Below are positions 42,893-54,572 of a stretch of 64,000 nucleotides of DNA, piece by piece. Position 1 is the first letter of the stretch; each line of letters starts with the position of its first letter. The translations under genes and the position numbers were made by a program. The DNA is taken from the NCBI RefSeq assembly GCF_965363235.1, contig NC_134846.1, forward strand, positions 77,164,724 through 77,228,723, read 5' to 3'. The notes below the pieces were generated by a model that was not told the origin of the DNA, ran no database searches, and saw nothing but the letters and a program-made list of their open reading frames with translations. Source of the DNA: Mytilus galloprovincialis (Eukaryota > Mollusca > Bivalvia > Mytilida > Mytilidae).

Positions 42893-44399
42893 TAGAAATT
42901 GAAAAATAGAAAAACTAAAAAACAAAACAAAATGATGATTTGTACAGTGTACAGGATATTGATATCACAATTGAAATGGTCTGCTTTGAATTTGTGATTT
43001 TGAGAAGTCATGTGAGTTTTCCTTACTGCTTCATTTATTACGTCATTCTGTTGGTTTTGAAAGTGTCAGCGAGGTAATTGTTGGTAATTAAACAATAGTT
43101 TGAAATATGTTCAGAAGATATGTTTCAATTAAAGTATTTGGTATTTCGTAGCTATTAGACAGTGGTCCAACTCTAAATATGTCCTGAAGACATGATAGTT
43201 TTCCAGAGTTCCCTATTTTCTATCCTTTATCACATCATACTGATCTTGGCAAAGCCCGCATTTGAAGCAAGAATTTTTCAACGTATCCATTGTTTTATTT
43301 TTTTACAGCACTAATAGACTTTTCTTCCCCTACGGTATCATCAGCTCAGTAGTCAGTTCTTTGGTACTGACATGATTTAACAAACCTTTCTCAAATTGTC
43401 CGTTTATAAATTTTGAAATTGCTTTCAGCGTTCAAAATGTTAAGCCTGTTATCTCTTATGAGGATATAATATTAGTGACACTACTTTGAGTTGAAACTTT
43501 AACAAGCTGTTGCTGATTTACATAATTGTACATGAGTGTTATTCATTATTTGGCTTTTATGTATTAAAAATAAGGCATCATTAATATACCGCTGTCAAAA
43601 AGTCAATTAAACACAAAAAAAAGTAAAGTATTTTATTTATGTTGTCATGCATATAATAGGTTTACAAGTATTTTCCTTAACGGATGAGTATTCAAAACAG
43701 AACAGTTATTTTACACATAACGCTATCCCTCGTGTATGTATTGCCTTATTTTCATAATTGTTTTACAGTTTTTAAATTTCGGATTTATTTTGGCCTTCAA
43801 ACTGTTTTGATTCGAGCACCACTTATGGGTCTTAATTGAACAAACATACGCCTAGAGTACCAGATTATAAATAGGTACTTATATGTTATATAAGTTAGGT
43901 TTATACATAGTTTGATTTTAATCAGTAGTCATTATTTTAGGATTTTCCCAGGATGTGTATTTTCTTTGCTATTGAGATGAAACAGATTTATTATCATTAT
44001 GTCAATCAGTTAGATGTGAAGTTTATCACATGTTCTTAGCAGGAGGTCTAATTACATCAGTTCCAATACAAATATACATGTCTTGTTAATTAGTGACCAC
44101 TTGTTGTTGCATTTGGCTTCCTTTGTCCTTTGTTTCTTGATACACTAATCTGGGTGCAGTTTTAACTCCTCCCACTTAGGAGTATCCCATTAAGAAGTTG
44201 TGTATTAAAAACCTGTGTATGCTGCCTTGAGTATTCATTTATTTAAATGCAGATTAAGCAGTTATAAGAATAATATTGGCTCTAATAGTTTTTTAGCTAA
44301 AAACTTGAACTTTCAGTGTTTGGATTACTTTACTAAAGCTATATTACAGTTTTTAAACAACTAAATTTAATTCAGACTATTTAACCTGAAAAATAAATA
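42893..44399. other. Gene-free stretch
   Basis: A diverged fragment of the hammerhead element body lies at about 43,330-43,420 (CAGCTCAGTAGTCAGTTCTT, then GGTACTGACATGA) without a ribozyme. The rest may include the 5' untranslated region of the tyrosine-recombinase retrotransposon, whose terminal repeats I could not locate. Confidence 0.4.
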
Positions 44400-44427
44400 T
44401 TATTTTGGGATAATTACTGACAACAAA

Positions 44428-44667
44428 ATGTCTGGCAGAGGAAAATGTGTGCGAAGGAAAACTAGGAGTTCTCCGTATGAGACCCAATGGGATTCTAATA
44501 ACCCTTCTAACTGGACAATAAACAAACTAAAAGAAGAACTTAACAAAAAGGGAATAAGAACACCTACTGGTATGTCGAAACAAGTGTTAAAACAACTTTA
44601 TTTAGAGAATTGTTTTGATGGAGTAAAACCTTTAGAGACACAACAGACAGAGACCGTTAGTGATTAG
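44428..44667 (+). CDS. N-terminal segment of gag-like protein (SAP-like motif)
   Basis: Seventy-nine residues from an ATG. A basic N-terminus is followed by NWTINKLKEELNKKGIRTPT, which has the spacing of a SAP DNA-binding helix-turn-helix. It ends at TAG 44,665, but the same frame reopens and runs into the zinc-knuckle protein, so this is probably the start of one ~471-residue gag protein interrupted by a premature stop. Confidence 0.6.
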   Translation: MSGRGKCVRRKTRSSPYETQWDSNNPSNWTINKLKEELNKKGIRTPTGMSKQVLKQLYLENCFDGVKPLETQQTETVSD

Positions 44668-44721
44668 ATTAACACAGATTTCTCACCAGAGAGCACTCTT
44701 CCAATTACCTTAGCAGAATCA

Positions 44722-45843
44722 GTGCATCAACACAGAAGCAGTGTTTCAAATGGCGAAAATGAGAATGGTGGAACAGACAGGAACATAGCTCAGTGTTTTG
44801 CAGGACTACACGAGACCTTCAAACAACTAATTTACAGAGACAATTATACTCATGACACAGGTAGAGATCGCGAATTCAACCTTCAACAGTGGTACAACCA
44901 TGCAGGGATTGGAAATAGGAGTGAAACTTCTAACAGAGGAAATAACACCGTTTTACATGGAAATACACGAGAGCATACATCTTTCATCTCAGGACCACAA
45001 GTTGGAAATGATTCATGTGGAGTACGTTCGGATGAATATTCTAATGTGGACATTATATCTCCTTCTATTCAAAAGCAAATCATTGACGGAAAGGATGTTA
45101 ATTTGGCATCTCTTCTTATCCCAAATTATGAAACTCCCAAAGTCCACTCTGTTGCAGCTAATGGCTTAGAATTAAATATTTCTGGGAAGCCAGATCCCCG
45201 TCTTAATAGAAAACTCACAATTCAAGAATTTATTAAGGCATTTGGCAAGTTTAAAAGGGTCATGTCATCAGTTTACCCTGACCGTAGAGCAGAGCTAGAT
45301 GCTTATGAAGATGAGATGATAGATATTAGTAATTTTTATGGTGACAGATTTTATGATTACCATAAATTGTTTTCTGCAAAATCAGCAGCTCTTTTAAGGG
45401 AGAGAAGGATTAAGGTTGACTGGAGCAAAAGAGATAGGGATCTTCTTTCATTAATAGTTGCTGTTGGGAATGTAAATGTTTGCAAAATTTGTAATTTGGT
45501 TGATCACACTACTGCTTTTTGTCCTATGCAAACCTCCATGGCGTATCAAGACTACCCAGATAAAGTATCAAGGCAGTTAGACACTACTGATAAGTTAGGT
45601 AGAAAGAAGATTTATCATTCTGGGCGGGAGGTGTGTAATACTTTTAATACCAGTAGGGGTTGTACCAGGAGTTTTTGTCATTTTTCACATATCTGTAGTA
45701 GATGTAAAGTTGCTGGTCATACCCTATTATCTTGTCAAAAAGTTTTCCCCTCTCAAGGTAGGACTGAAGTACAATCTAAGCCACATACAGTAAACTCTTC
45801 ACAAAAGTTTGAGAAAATAACAACAAATAAGCAAGGTCAATGA
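44722..45843 (+). CDS. Gag-like nucleic-acid-binding protein of the retrotransposon
   Basis: 373 residues counted from a GTG that is only the first possible codon. There is no nearby ATG, which again points to continuity with 44,428. Near the C-terminus: a CCHC zinc knuckle C254-x2-C257-x4-H262-x4-C267, a CCCH finger C305-x8-C314-x4-C319-x3-H323 and a second knuckle C325-x2-C328-x4-H333-x4-C338. These suit RNA packaging or priming in the retroelement. The segment at 163-240 (basic, helical) may be the assembly part. The TGA at 45,841 is followed in the same frame by RT sequence. Confidence 0.75.
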   Translation: MHQHRSSVSNGENENGGTDRNIAQCFAGLHETFKQLIYRDNYTHDTGRDREFNLQQWYNHAGIGNRSETSNRGNNTVLHGNTREHTSFISGPQVGNDSCGVRSDEYSNVDIISPSIQKQIIDGKDVNLASLLIPNYETPKVHSVAANGLELNISGKPDPRLNRKLTIQEFIKAFGKFKRVMSSVYPDRRAELDAYEDEMIDISNFYGDRFYDYHKLFSAKSAALLRERRIKVDWSKRDRDLLSLIVAVGNVNVCKICNLVDHTTAFCPMQTSMAYQDYPDKVSRQLDTTDKLGRKKIYHSGREVCNTFNTSRGCTRSFCHFSHICSRCKVAGHTLLSCQKVFPSQGRTEVQSKPHTVNSSQKFEKITTNKQGQ

Positions 45844-47464
45844 CTACATGATTTTCCATATCTGGCAACTACTCCAAGTAATGTTATTAAACTTGCAAAA
45901 GAATTAATATCTCATCCTGACAAAAAATTTGTAAACTATTTATGCAATGGCTTAGAGAAAGGGTTTGATACTATGGTATCTACAACAGATTTACCTGCAA
46001 AAGAATGTAGGAATAGTTTATCTGCTAGGACACAACCAGATGTGGTTTCTGAGTTAATAGAGAAAGAAGTTTTTAAAGGTTTCTTGTATGGGCCTTTTAA
46101 GGATCCCCCTTTTCAAAAATATAGGGTAAGCCCAATTGGTATTGCAGAAGGGAAATAGTCTGGTAAAAGCGCTTAATATTGGACTTATCTTCACCACATA
46201 ATGATGACAAACATCTAAGTATTAATGATCTTATTGACAAACAGGATTCCTCAATGTCTTATGTAAGAATAGATGACGCCATTGATGTTATTTTGAAATT
46301 TGGAAGAAATTCCTGGCTTTGCAAGTTCGACATATCCGACGCGTTCAAAAATTGTCCAATTATACCAAGTCAGTGGCCTCTTTTCTGCATAAAATGGGAA
46401 AAAATGTATTATTTTTATGTCCGTTTAACTTTTGGATGTCGTTCAAGCTCCAAAATTTTTGACCATTTATCCCAAGCTTTGTGTCATATTGCAGAAAACA
46501 ATTAAAAGTTAATAGCATTTTGCATTTATTGGATGATTTCCTAACCATAGATCCACCAGATGCTGATGGTGAGAAGACTATGGCTATAATGATGATGATT
46601 TTCAAAAAACTGAACATTCCTATAGCAAAACATAAGACAATAGGTCCTGTAAAATGTTTAGAATATTTGGGTATTATTCTAGATTCTGAAAAAATGGAAG
46701 CTCGACTACCTCTTAATAAAGTCGATCGCATTTGTGAATTCATCAAAAAATTATGCAGGAAAAAATCTTGTACAAAAAGGGAATTGTTGCAGCTTTTGGG
46801 CCACTTAAACTTTGCTTCACGTGTCATTTTACCTGGTAGATCCTTTGTTTCATACCTCATAGGGCTGTCCACTACGGTCAATGATTTGCATCATTATGTT
46901 AAATTAGATAAGGAATGCCGTGTTGACCTAGAATTTTGGTTACTTTTTCTGAGCAGCTGGAATGGTGTGAACATGTTTTACAGTAGACAATTTTACTCAA
47001 GTTATGATATGGAACTTTTTACTGATGCCGCATCAACAAAAGGATTTGGTGGATATTTCAAGGGAGAATGGTTTTATTCATCGTGGCCATCAAACATTGC
47101 TTATCCTGACAAAACATTTTCAATGGCTTTTCTTGAATTATACCCTATTGTAGTATCCGCAATACTGTGGGGCTCACAGTGGACAACAAAACGCATTCTT
47201 TTCTGGTGTGACAATGAAGCTACAGTAGCTATAGTAAAAAAGGGCCGTTCAAAGTGTTTACAAATAATGAAATTAATGAGGAAACTTACATGGTGTGCTT
47301 GTAAATACAACTTTCATTTTAGTGCGAAACATGTTCCAGGATATCAGAATGATATAAGTGATGCTCTATCTCGTTTACAGATAGACAGATTCCGCAAACT
47401 AGCTCGCAGTACAGCACAACATCCAATGAAGTGCTCAAGCAGCTCAGATGTAATGTGGTCCTAA
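45844..47464 (+). pseudogene. Reverse transcriptase-RNase H of the tyrosine-recombinase element, broken
   Basis: In three frames: an upstream part (KKFVNYLCNGLEKGFDT...YGPFKDPPFQKYRVSPIGIAEG) ends at TAG 46,156. The palm (LSSPHND, motif A KFDISDAF, FGCRSSSKIFDHLSQAL) runs to 46,505, and then after a shift the catalytic LLDDFL follows near 46,530. RNase H keeps its acidic residues in FTDAAS, FLELYP, WCDNEA and NDISDALSR (up to about 47,385). Key catalytic residues are intact despite the breaks, suggesting fairly recent death or a poor-quality consensus. Confidence 0.82.
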
Positions 47465-48442
47465 ATCAAGCAGTGAATGAACTTTGGAACAGTGCTATTG
47501 CTAAATCTACAAGAACTGTTTATGATACCGGGTTCAGAAAATTTGAGACTTTTATGTTATTGAATGGTTTTGAATTTTCTAGTTTACCTCCTATTTCTGA
47601 GGATATTTTAATTTATTTCATAGCCCACTGCTTTAAAATTCTGAGTTTACAATACTCTACCATTAAACTATATTTTTGTGGAATTAGGTATAAATATGTA
47701 CAGGGTAATCAAAATGATCCCTTACAATCTGCTCATAATACACCTTTGATCAGACTTGATTATGTTTTAAATTCTGTAAAAAGACTGCAAAAAACAAAAA
47801 ATCACATAAGATTACCAATAACTTTCGAAATTTTGGAAAAAATTGTAAATTGTTTGAGAAAAGGTTTTGTTCCAAGTTTACTGATTTAATGTTAAGAACT
47901 GCATGCATTGTCGCATTTTACGGATTTTTGAGATGTGGCGAGTTTACAGTGTCAAAGGCCTCACAATTTGATCCACATATAAATTTATGTATTGAAAATG
48001 TTGTATTTCACACAGACTTAGTAGTTTTGATATTTAAACAATCAAAAACTGATCCTTTTAGAAAAGGCATAAATATACAGCTACATAAATTAGGTCAGCC
48101 TATCTGCCCTTACACAATTTTGTTAGAATATATACAAATAAGGAAAGAATTATCTCCTACTAATCAAACTGATCCACTTTTCATAACCATTGATAAGAAA
48201 CCTCTGGAGAGACAATATTTCATCACTTGTATTAAAAAAGTACTGGATATATGTGGTTTCAACTCAAGTCATTATAATGGTCATAGTTTTAGAATTGGGC
48301 AGCTACTAGTGCTGGTAGGGCAAAAATAGAAGATCACTTGATAAAAACATTAGAGCGCTGGACTTCAGATAGATACATCAGATACATTAGGGTAACTCCA
48401 GCATCTATTAAAACAGCTCAAAGTAGGTTAGGTAGAATTTAA
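47431..48442 (+). pseudogene. Tyrosine recombinase of the retrotransposon, frameshifted
   Basis: The N-terminal SAM-like region (STRTVYDTGFRKFETFMLL) lies in one frame up to about 47,868. A shift at GGTTTTGTTCC leads into the catalytic domain with Arg in FYGFLRCGEF, Lys in KQSKTDPFRKG and the HxxR box GHSFRIG. A second shift near 48,294 restores AATSAG, W in LERWTSDRY, and the candidate nucleophilic Tyr in YIRYIR, before TAA 48,440-48,442. It would resolve and integrate circular cDNA if intact. Confidence 0.82.
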
Positions 48443-48764
48443 GGGCATGCTCATTTTCAAATGTTCCATACGCATGTTTTTTTACAGAGATTCTGGATGA
48501 TATTGTTTTTGTTTGACAATTGATTTTGATATTGTGTTATTATTATGTGATAACTTTTATTATTATTTTTTTGGCTTTATTGAAGGTACCCCCTCCCTTA
48601 CATCACAAATCCTTGGGGACACTCAGCTGTTGCCATCTGTGTTATGGACATTTATGAAATTTTATCACTGGTTGTTTCAAAAATTTCACTCATCCCCCAA
48701 GAATTTCTGGGAATAAACTGTCAAATTTCATACAAATTCATTCCAACACCAATTCAACATCAAC

Positions 48765-48895
48765 ACTACTAGGCTTCCTCATAGCCTCCTTATAGGCTTC
48801 ATCATTGTCTCATTATAGGCTTCCTCATAGCCTTATAGGCATGATAGCCTCTAGGAATGATAGCCTCATAGGCTTCCTGATAGCCTCATGCATTT
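48765..48895 (+). repeat. Imperfect tandem repeat of ATAGGCTTCCTCATAGCC
   Basis: About seven irregular copies of an ~18-20 base word lie downstream of the recombinase. AGGCT and AGCCT alternate, so the block can self-pair. It may belong to the 3' end of the retrotransposon or be an unrelated minisatellite. Confidence 0.6.
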
Positions 48896-48900
48896 ATTTT

Positions 48901-51644
48901 GAACCATCGTTCCAATTGGATTGGTGTGATGTCAAGCCAGGGTCTATACTTTGCTACTTTCAGTATGCACATAGCTAGGCTCTTGGTTTAGGCATGGAGC
49001 AAAAAATTTAATTTTTTAGCTGAGTAGTTTCCCCAAGGGCCAAATTATAATTGTGATGTATATATATATAAAATAAAAGTTGTAATTAAATTATGATTTA
49101 TGTTTAATTCAAACATGGATACCAATGGCATTGCTACACAATATTTCCCAGGAGTTTATTTATAAGATAGGTTATAGCAGGAAAAATTAGGTCGATAATA
49201 ATGTGAGCACTAAATCATTAATTTTACATATCATGAGTTCAAATGGTGTGTTCTGAAAGAAATCAGGGGTAATTAAATTATTTAAATTACTATGAAATTA
49301 CTATGAACTCATTATGTGTGACTTTGAGGATTTTGTTCACTGACACATTTATTAGCAAAATTGAAATATAGGGCAGAAAGTTACATCAGGATGGTTTAAT
49401 TGTCAGGTCAAAGAATTTGCAAAAAGATATGAGGTTGGATGTTTGCTCAGGTGTTAACACACGTTTCCCTGTTACATAACAGATTACCAAAGAAAAGATA
49501 CAGTATAAACAACAGACAATTAAAATAAGATTAGAACAGCATCACATCAAACAGAAATAAATTTACCCGAAAAATATTTACAAAAAATCAGAACACAATG
49601 CAAACATGGAACAAATGACAATTAAACATATTCAGGATCATTTCTGAGAATTTTGTATAAACCATGTTCTTTATAAGTTTTTACAACAACAGGATAGATG
49701 CAATGCAATTTTTAGCTCAGTAATGCAAAATTAATGACAGTTTTCCGGAAAATTAACTTTGGCGCCACCCTTCGCCTAGAATATTTTTGCTGAACAATTC
49801 TTTGTATACCATATTCTTTACTTTCAACAAAATCTCAATTGGCGAGGGGTGTCATTTAGAGTCAGGAAATAAGGTGAAAAAAGTTGAAATTTGTAAAACA
49901 ATGGATGGAAATGAAATATTTTTCTATTTTGGGCTAATATCTTTATAAATATGTGACAGATATACTTTATTTTCTTATTTTTCTTTTAACTATCCTACAT
50001 TTAGCCATTACTATTTGATAATTAAAGGAGGTTTGAAAATTTTCGAATGATTCAATACTTTAGACATTAGATTTACAGAAATTACCATAACAAGGATATT
50101 CTGTTCAACAACAATGCACCCATTATAAGGTTTAACACTGATTAACAACAACATTATCAAAATAGATTAAAACCAAAAAAAAATCAAATGTAAAGTCATG
50201 TGATGTGCTAAAGTAGCAATGCACCTATTATTGTTAGGACCATTTGATTGATGTTTTAGGTATTTCAATGACCGTGCTTCAAAACCAGGTTTAATTCCCC
50301 TTTTTTCTACATAAGCAAATGTCTGAACCAAGTGAGGAATGTGTACGACAGTTGTTTTTCATTCGTTTGATGTTTTTGATAATTGATATGGGACTTTCCA
50401 TTTAAAATATTTCTTGGAGTTCGATATTTTTTTTTATATTTTTTTACTTTTAATGTATTTTGTGTCACACCTCAGATTTTCGTGGCAAACCCGATTAATC
50501 TGAGAAATTGAAAATGCAGAAACATTTTCTAACAACACAGAACAATATGTAGATTGCTTACAGAACGACTTTTTCTGGATAAATCATCTAAAAGAATAGA
50601 AATAATCTTTATTTTGAAAACTTAGTTTACATAAAATGTCATATTAAATGTGTTGTTGTTGATTTATTAGTGCTGATTTCTAAAATGCAAATTTCATTTC
50701 TAGAAACTTACTGAATACATGATTTTTTTTTTAAAATGACATATCACTTGATTTCAAAGGAGTAACACGGCGGTTGTTTCATGTGGAGCACGATCTGTTT
50801 ATCCTGCCTGTGCAACTGAAATGCTGTTGTTTGTCTGTTTTTTAACCATGAAGTTGTCAGTTTATTTTCGACTTATGAGTTTAATTACTAATTTGGTATT
50901 TTTTTTTATCTTGAAAAGGGTCTTAGTTTTATTTCAGAATTCTTCATATTTTCTTCATATGTTTGTTCTAAATGTACAAAAGATCGTATTTTTTCTGGAA
51001 AATTTGCTTTTTCGAAAGCTAACATGAACAGCAATATTTGTTTTCTCTTGATTTGGATATGCCAGTTTCAAAAGAGGAACACTTTATTGATATTTACACT
51101 ATAACAGACGACTTTCGTTCTTTATTATTAATTTTTCTTTTTCAGACGATGTGTGAGTCCTTCTATAGTGTATTTATTCCCTAACTCGTTCTCTTTTTCG
51201 TATCTGCATGTACGTTTTTGATTACAATGACGTTATATGTGCTTGACTGATATATTAGTTCAAGTGATAGATTTTGTCGCAACAAGTTACTTAAACTTTA
51301 GCTTTCTGCGTTGTTTATGTTTCGTTTGTATATATACAGTTGTTTGTCTTTTTTGTCATGGTTTTGTCAGTGTATTGTCGACAAATGCAATTGTGTGTCC
51401 CTTAAGTATCTTTGATGTCTTGATGTATATTTATCTTATTTTCAATTTCACCTTATTATTCTCATATGAGTTATGATACAAAGGCAAATGTATATTATAG
51501 TTTAAATAAAATCAAACATAAGAAAAAACTGACACAATTGAAACAACATTCATTAGGACATAAAGAACTAGAAATATACAAGCTGTTTGTTCCTTCAACG
51601 TCACAATTGATTTAAAAAACAAATGCAATCAACTTTTACATATA
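48901..51644. other. Gene-free stretch with repeat fragments
   Basis: A family A copy (minus sense) is at about 50,280-50,452 and family C copies are at about 50,775-50,905 and 51,260-51,430 (TGAAGTTGTCAGTTTATTTT; GTTGTTTGTC). The ORFs at 50,821 and 51,237 start in those repeats and are not genes. Confidence 0.45.
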
Positions 51645-51771
51645 GAATAATAGGTAGTGTCGTTTTTTATACTGACTATATTATGTGGTATATCTAGACG
51701 AGCCCGAAGGGCGAGTTTGGGTATATTCCACATGATATAGTCGGTATAAAAAACGACACTACCTTTTATTC
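51645..51771. repeat. Long inverted repeat (foldback hairpin) 3' of the ankyrin gene
   Basis: Arms of about 50 bases (51,645-51,695 and 51,720-51,771) share AGGTAGTGTCGTTTTTTATA. The loop contains GCCC-gaa-GGGC. The right arm carries TTTATT, that is AATAAA on the minus strand (51,770-51,765), about 260 bases past the stop of the ankyrin gene, so it could supply a polyadenylation signal. Confidence 0.85.
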
Positions 51772-52028
51772 TGTTTATCGGTAATTATGGCGTCACATAA
51801 TGTATTGCCTAATATTTTCAGTGATACAGCCAGTACGTTGATACTCGAAAATATTAGACAGTAAGATCAAAGGGTAAATATACAAATTGCCGATAAAACA
51901 AACATACCAGTCGGCATGACGTGTATTTCGGGAATAACTTTAACAAGGAACGTTCGAAACTTAACGTTAAGAGAACCAAATCCTTATACCGTGTGAAGAC
52001 ATTCAAACTGGAAAGAGTCGTCAATCAT

Positions 52029-54572
52029 TCAAATTACTAATTTGTTCAGTAATTCTTCAGCAAAGCGTGCCATTTCATTCAAACATTCACACTGTGCTTT
52101 GTATATATGCAGGTTGACGATTTTATTCAGGGTGTATGTGTGAAGTAGATTGACCTCTGGAATAAAGAACACAGGCATACTCTGATTTTCAACACAGACA
52201 AGCATTCTTCTAGTTATTTTGTATGCCCAAGCGGTTGATGAATCCCCATCCGGTTCAACAGTTGAGTGTTCATTTGAATTGTATTGATCCAAATAATTTT
52301 CTAGTTCGTAGAGAAAGCATGATTTCAACATGTATGTAGTAAGATATTCTACGCTTGGTTCATCGTCATCGTCTTTGTCCCAAACAGTTGGGAAATATTC
52401 GGATTTGTGTAATGCTTTCACCAGAATGTACCCTTTTCGTATTGACGGTGTCATGCTTTTTATAATATCGGCTTCGACGTCTGCTGTCGATATTCTGAGA
52501 AGTATATTCCAATCTCTAAACACCTCCGAGGCAGGAGTTTTGAACACAACTGAATACTTTGGTTCCAAATGTAACTGATTCATTAAATTGTTGTGCAAGT
52601 TAATGGTTTTTGGTAGCCATTTTGTTGGCTCTACAACAGGAACAATGTCGACAGATATATCAAGATCCTTAAAGGATTTACCAGTCCATCGAAAATTTAT
52701 ATTAGAAATCGAACCTTTGTGTAGATCAAGAAAGGATTTCAGATAAAGATTTGTACCTGTAAGAACATCATTATTCAACAAAGCCAAGTTTATGGCTGAA
52801 TACAAGCTTCTGATGACCTTCATGCTATCGATGAAGTCATTTTCATCCACAAATTTTTGTAACAGCTCACTATTTGTACCACCTTTTAGCTTGAGTTTAA
52901 CAAAACCTTTCGGAAATTCGGGTAGCTCTATTGGCTCTACGTGTTCACTAAATTTTAGTAGATGCCATTTGATATCAAATTCGTCATTTTGTCCTATCTT
53001 TGTTCCTTCTTTTCTGCTTCCTGACAGTGTAACATTACATTCAAGTATAGGGTTTGTCATTTTCACATACTGAGCTAGGCTTTTCATAATATTTTCAATA
53101 GATATTGCAATATCATGGTTTTCGTCAGTGTTGTAGTATAACCCCATGTCACAAGAATCGCGAATTAAACCAGCATATTTACTAAAAGCGTCCTTATGGT
53201 CTTGTAAATGTAGTTTCCATTCACTGATATTTAGTTCATTATCACAACATTTCAATATATTCAAGAAAGGGCACCCGCCAAATATGTTTTCTTTGCATAT
53301 ACATTCTCTGTTTTCAAACTTGGTATCCGTCATACGCTCATGTGTATGTTGCACATGGATAATAGTATATGGTTCTTCTTCGGGCATATTCTGCCTTTTC
53401 CCGAAAGCCTCAAGACAGACTCCAAGGTCGCTTGCATTTGTACCTGCAGACTTATAAGTTTTATATGGAGTAATAAGTTGATATAACATATATTCATAAT
53501 TAAGGAATTTTGCATAATCTATTGGATTTCTACCGTCTGAATTTTCAACGACAGGATCGAAACCTCTGTTTAAAAGCAGTGAAAATGAACCATTATCCTG
53601 ATACCATATCGCCCAATGAAAAACCGTAGAGCCAAAATTATCCTGGATGTTGACAATTCTAGAACAATGTGTTTCCAATATAATCTCTAAAATTTCAGGA
53701 TGTTTACTCGCTATGTGACATGATGTTTCTCCTGTTTTCGCTTTAGCAGTTGGATCTGCGCCAAGTTTCAATAATATCTCAACTAGATGCTTTCTCCCCT
53801 TTTGAACAGCATAGTGTAAAGGTGTCAAACTTTGGAGATTTGTCTCGTTGACATTTAATCCTCGATTAACAAGAAACTTGACAATTTGGATTATTTCATT
53901 ATCTCTTGATTCGAGTTCATCGTCTTCAGCGTTTCCGATTGGGTCATCTGGAGGTGACATAATCATATGAAGTACAGTGGATCCCATTTTATCCCTTTTC
54001 CTAAAATCCATCCCTTTCTTTAGCAGGTATTGTACATGATTCAGTTGGACCTTGTCGGAAAACATTATCTGATGGAGTAAACTTTGTCCAAAACCATCCT
54101 CCATGTTTACATCCAGTCCATATTTCATTAGACAATCTATTGATTCTTCGAAACCTTCATAACTTGGATTTTCTGACAAATAATGAAGTGCTGATTCATC
54201 ATAAATATTTACGTCATATGGATGTGCTCCGTTTTCTAATAAAAAATCTATTGCTTGGTCACAACATACTGATGCAGCATAAATAAGCGGTGTCATTTTG
54301 GTTAAATCTTTACTATTCACAGATGCACCCCGCTGCAATAATCGCTGCAAAAAATCTACGCAATTATGATTTTCATTTTTAGATGACTGTTCTTCTTCAG
54401 AAGGATGAATGACATGTATAAAGTGAATCGGACATTTTCCTTCCGGATTAGGAGATAAAACATCTTTGGAGAGTTCAAGCAGTCTACTGATTCTTGTATA
54501 ACACCTACCCTCTCCAATCGTTGTACAGTCTTTAAAAAGACTCAAGAGAGCATTTTCACCGACACGTTGCAA
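52029..54572 (-). CDS. Ankyrin-repeat protein with C-terminal Mab-21/cGAS-like nucleotidyltransferase
   Basis: 847 codons open, counted from a TTG that is only an artefact of frame. The true N-terminus lies at 54,877 in another frame. Residues 45-345 form about eight ankyrin repeats; the clearest is TPLHYAVQKGRKHLVEILLK (250-269). A Cys/His-rich linker (408-460) follows. The nucleotidyltransferase core has G518-S519 followed by KEGT, the acidic pair E531/D533 in DEFD, and a third acidic D642 in SVDIVPV, which is the cGAS-type pattern. The helical Mab-21 C-terminal region runs from about 690 to 840 (RKGYILVKALHKSEYFP, EYLTTYMLKSCFLYELENYL). All three catalytic acids are kept, so a second-messenger-producing cGAS-like receptor is a fair inference. 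Ankyrin repeats would supply partner binding. Single exon, cytosolic; no partner gene (for example STING) is in view. Confidence 0.8.
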   Translation of the reverse strand: MQRVGENALLSLFKDCTTIGEGRCYTRISRLLELSKDVLSPNPEGKCPIHFIHVIHPSEEEQSSKNENHNCVDFLQRLLQRGASVNSKDLTKMTPLIYAASVCCDQAIDFLLENGAHPYDVNIYDESALHYLSENPSYEGFEESIDCLMKYGLDVNMEDGFGQSLLHQIMFSDKVQLNHVQYLLKKGMDFRKRDKMGSTVLHMIMSPPDDPIGNAEDDELESRDNEIIQIVKFLVNRGLNVNETNLQSLTPLHYAVQKGRKHLVEILLKLGADPTAKAKTGETSCHIASKHPEILEIILETHCSRIVNIQDNFGSTVFHWAIWYQDNGSFSLLLNRGFDPVVENSDGRNPIDYAKFLNYEYMLYQLITPYKTYKSAGTNASDLGVCLEAFGKRQNMPEEEPYTIIHVQHTHERMTDTKFENRECICKENIFGGCPFLNILKCCDNELNISEWKLHLQDHKDAFSKYAGLIRDSCDMGLYYNTDENHDIAISIENIMKSLAQYVKMTNPILECNVTLSGSRKEGTKIGQNDEFDIKWHLLKFSEHVEPIELPEFPKGFVKLKLKGGTNSELLQKFVDENDFIDSMKVIRSLYSAINLALLNNDVLTGTNLYLKSFLDLHKGSISNINFRWTGKSFKDLDISVDIVPVVEPTKWLPKTINLHNNLMNQLHLEPKYSVVFKTPASEVFRDWNILLRISTADVEADIIKSMTPSIRKGYILVKALHKSEYFPTVWDKDDDDEPSVEYLTTYMLKSCFLYELENYLDQYNSNEHSTVEPDGDSSTAWAYKITRRMLVCVENQSMPVFFIPEVNLLHTYTLNKIVNLHIYKAQCECLNEMARFAEELLNKLVI

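Larger units (their letters stand above)
44400..48900 (+). mobile_element. Tyrosine-recombinase retrotransposon (DIRS/Ngaro order), degenerate
   Basis: Order: SAP-like segment and zinc-knuckle gag, reverse transcriptase, RNase H, tyrosine recombinase. The recombinase follows RNase H directly, with no room for the methyltransferase of classical DIRS, which fits Ngaro- or PAT-like elements better. Elements of this group integrate through a recombinase rather than a DDE integrase and have split or inverted terminal repeats. I found none with confidence, so the outer limits are approximate. Disabling changes: in-frame TAG 44,665, TGA 45,841 (possibly the natural gag stop), TAG 46,156, and frame shifts near 46,170, 46,503, 47,868 and 48,294. 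Confidence 0.85.

Noticed and set aside
46360..46881. 173-residue minus-strand ORF across the RT region
   Set aside because: Antisense to clear RT motifs on the plus strand; no family features of its own.
52330..53457. Plus-strand ORFs of 82-103 residues inside the ankyrin/cGAS-like gene
   Set aside because: They are antisense shadows of the long minus-strand coding frame, which alone carries domain motifs.
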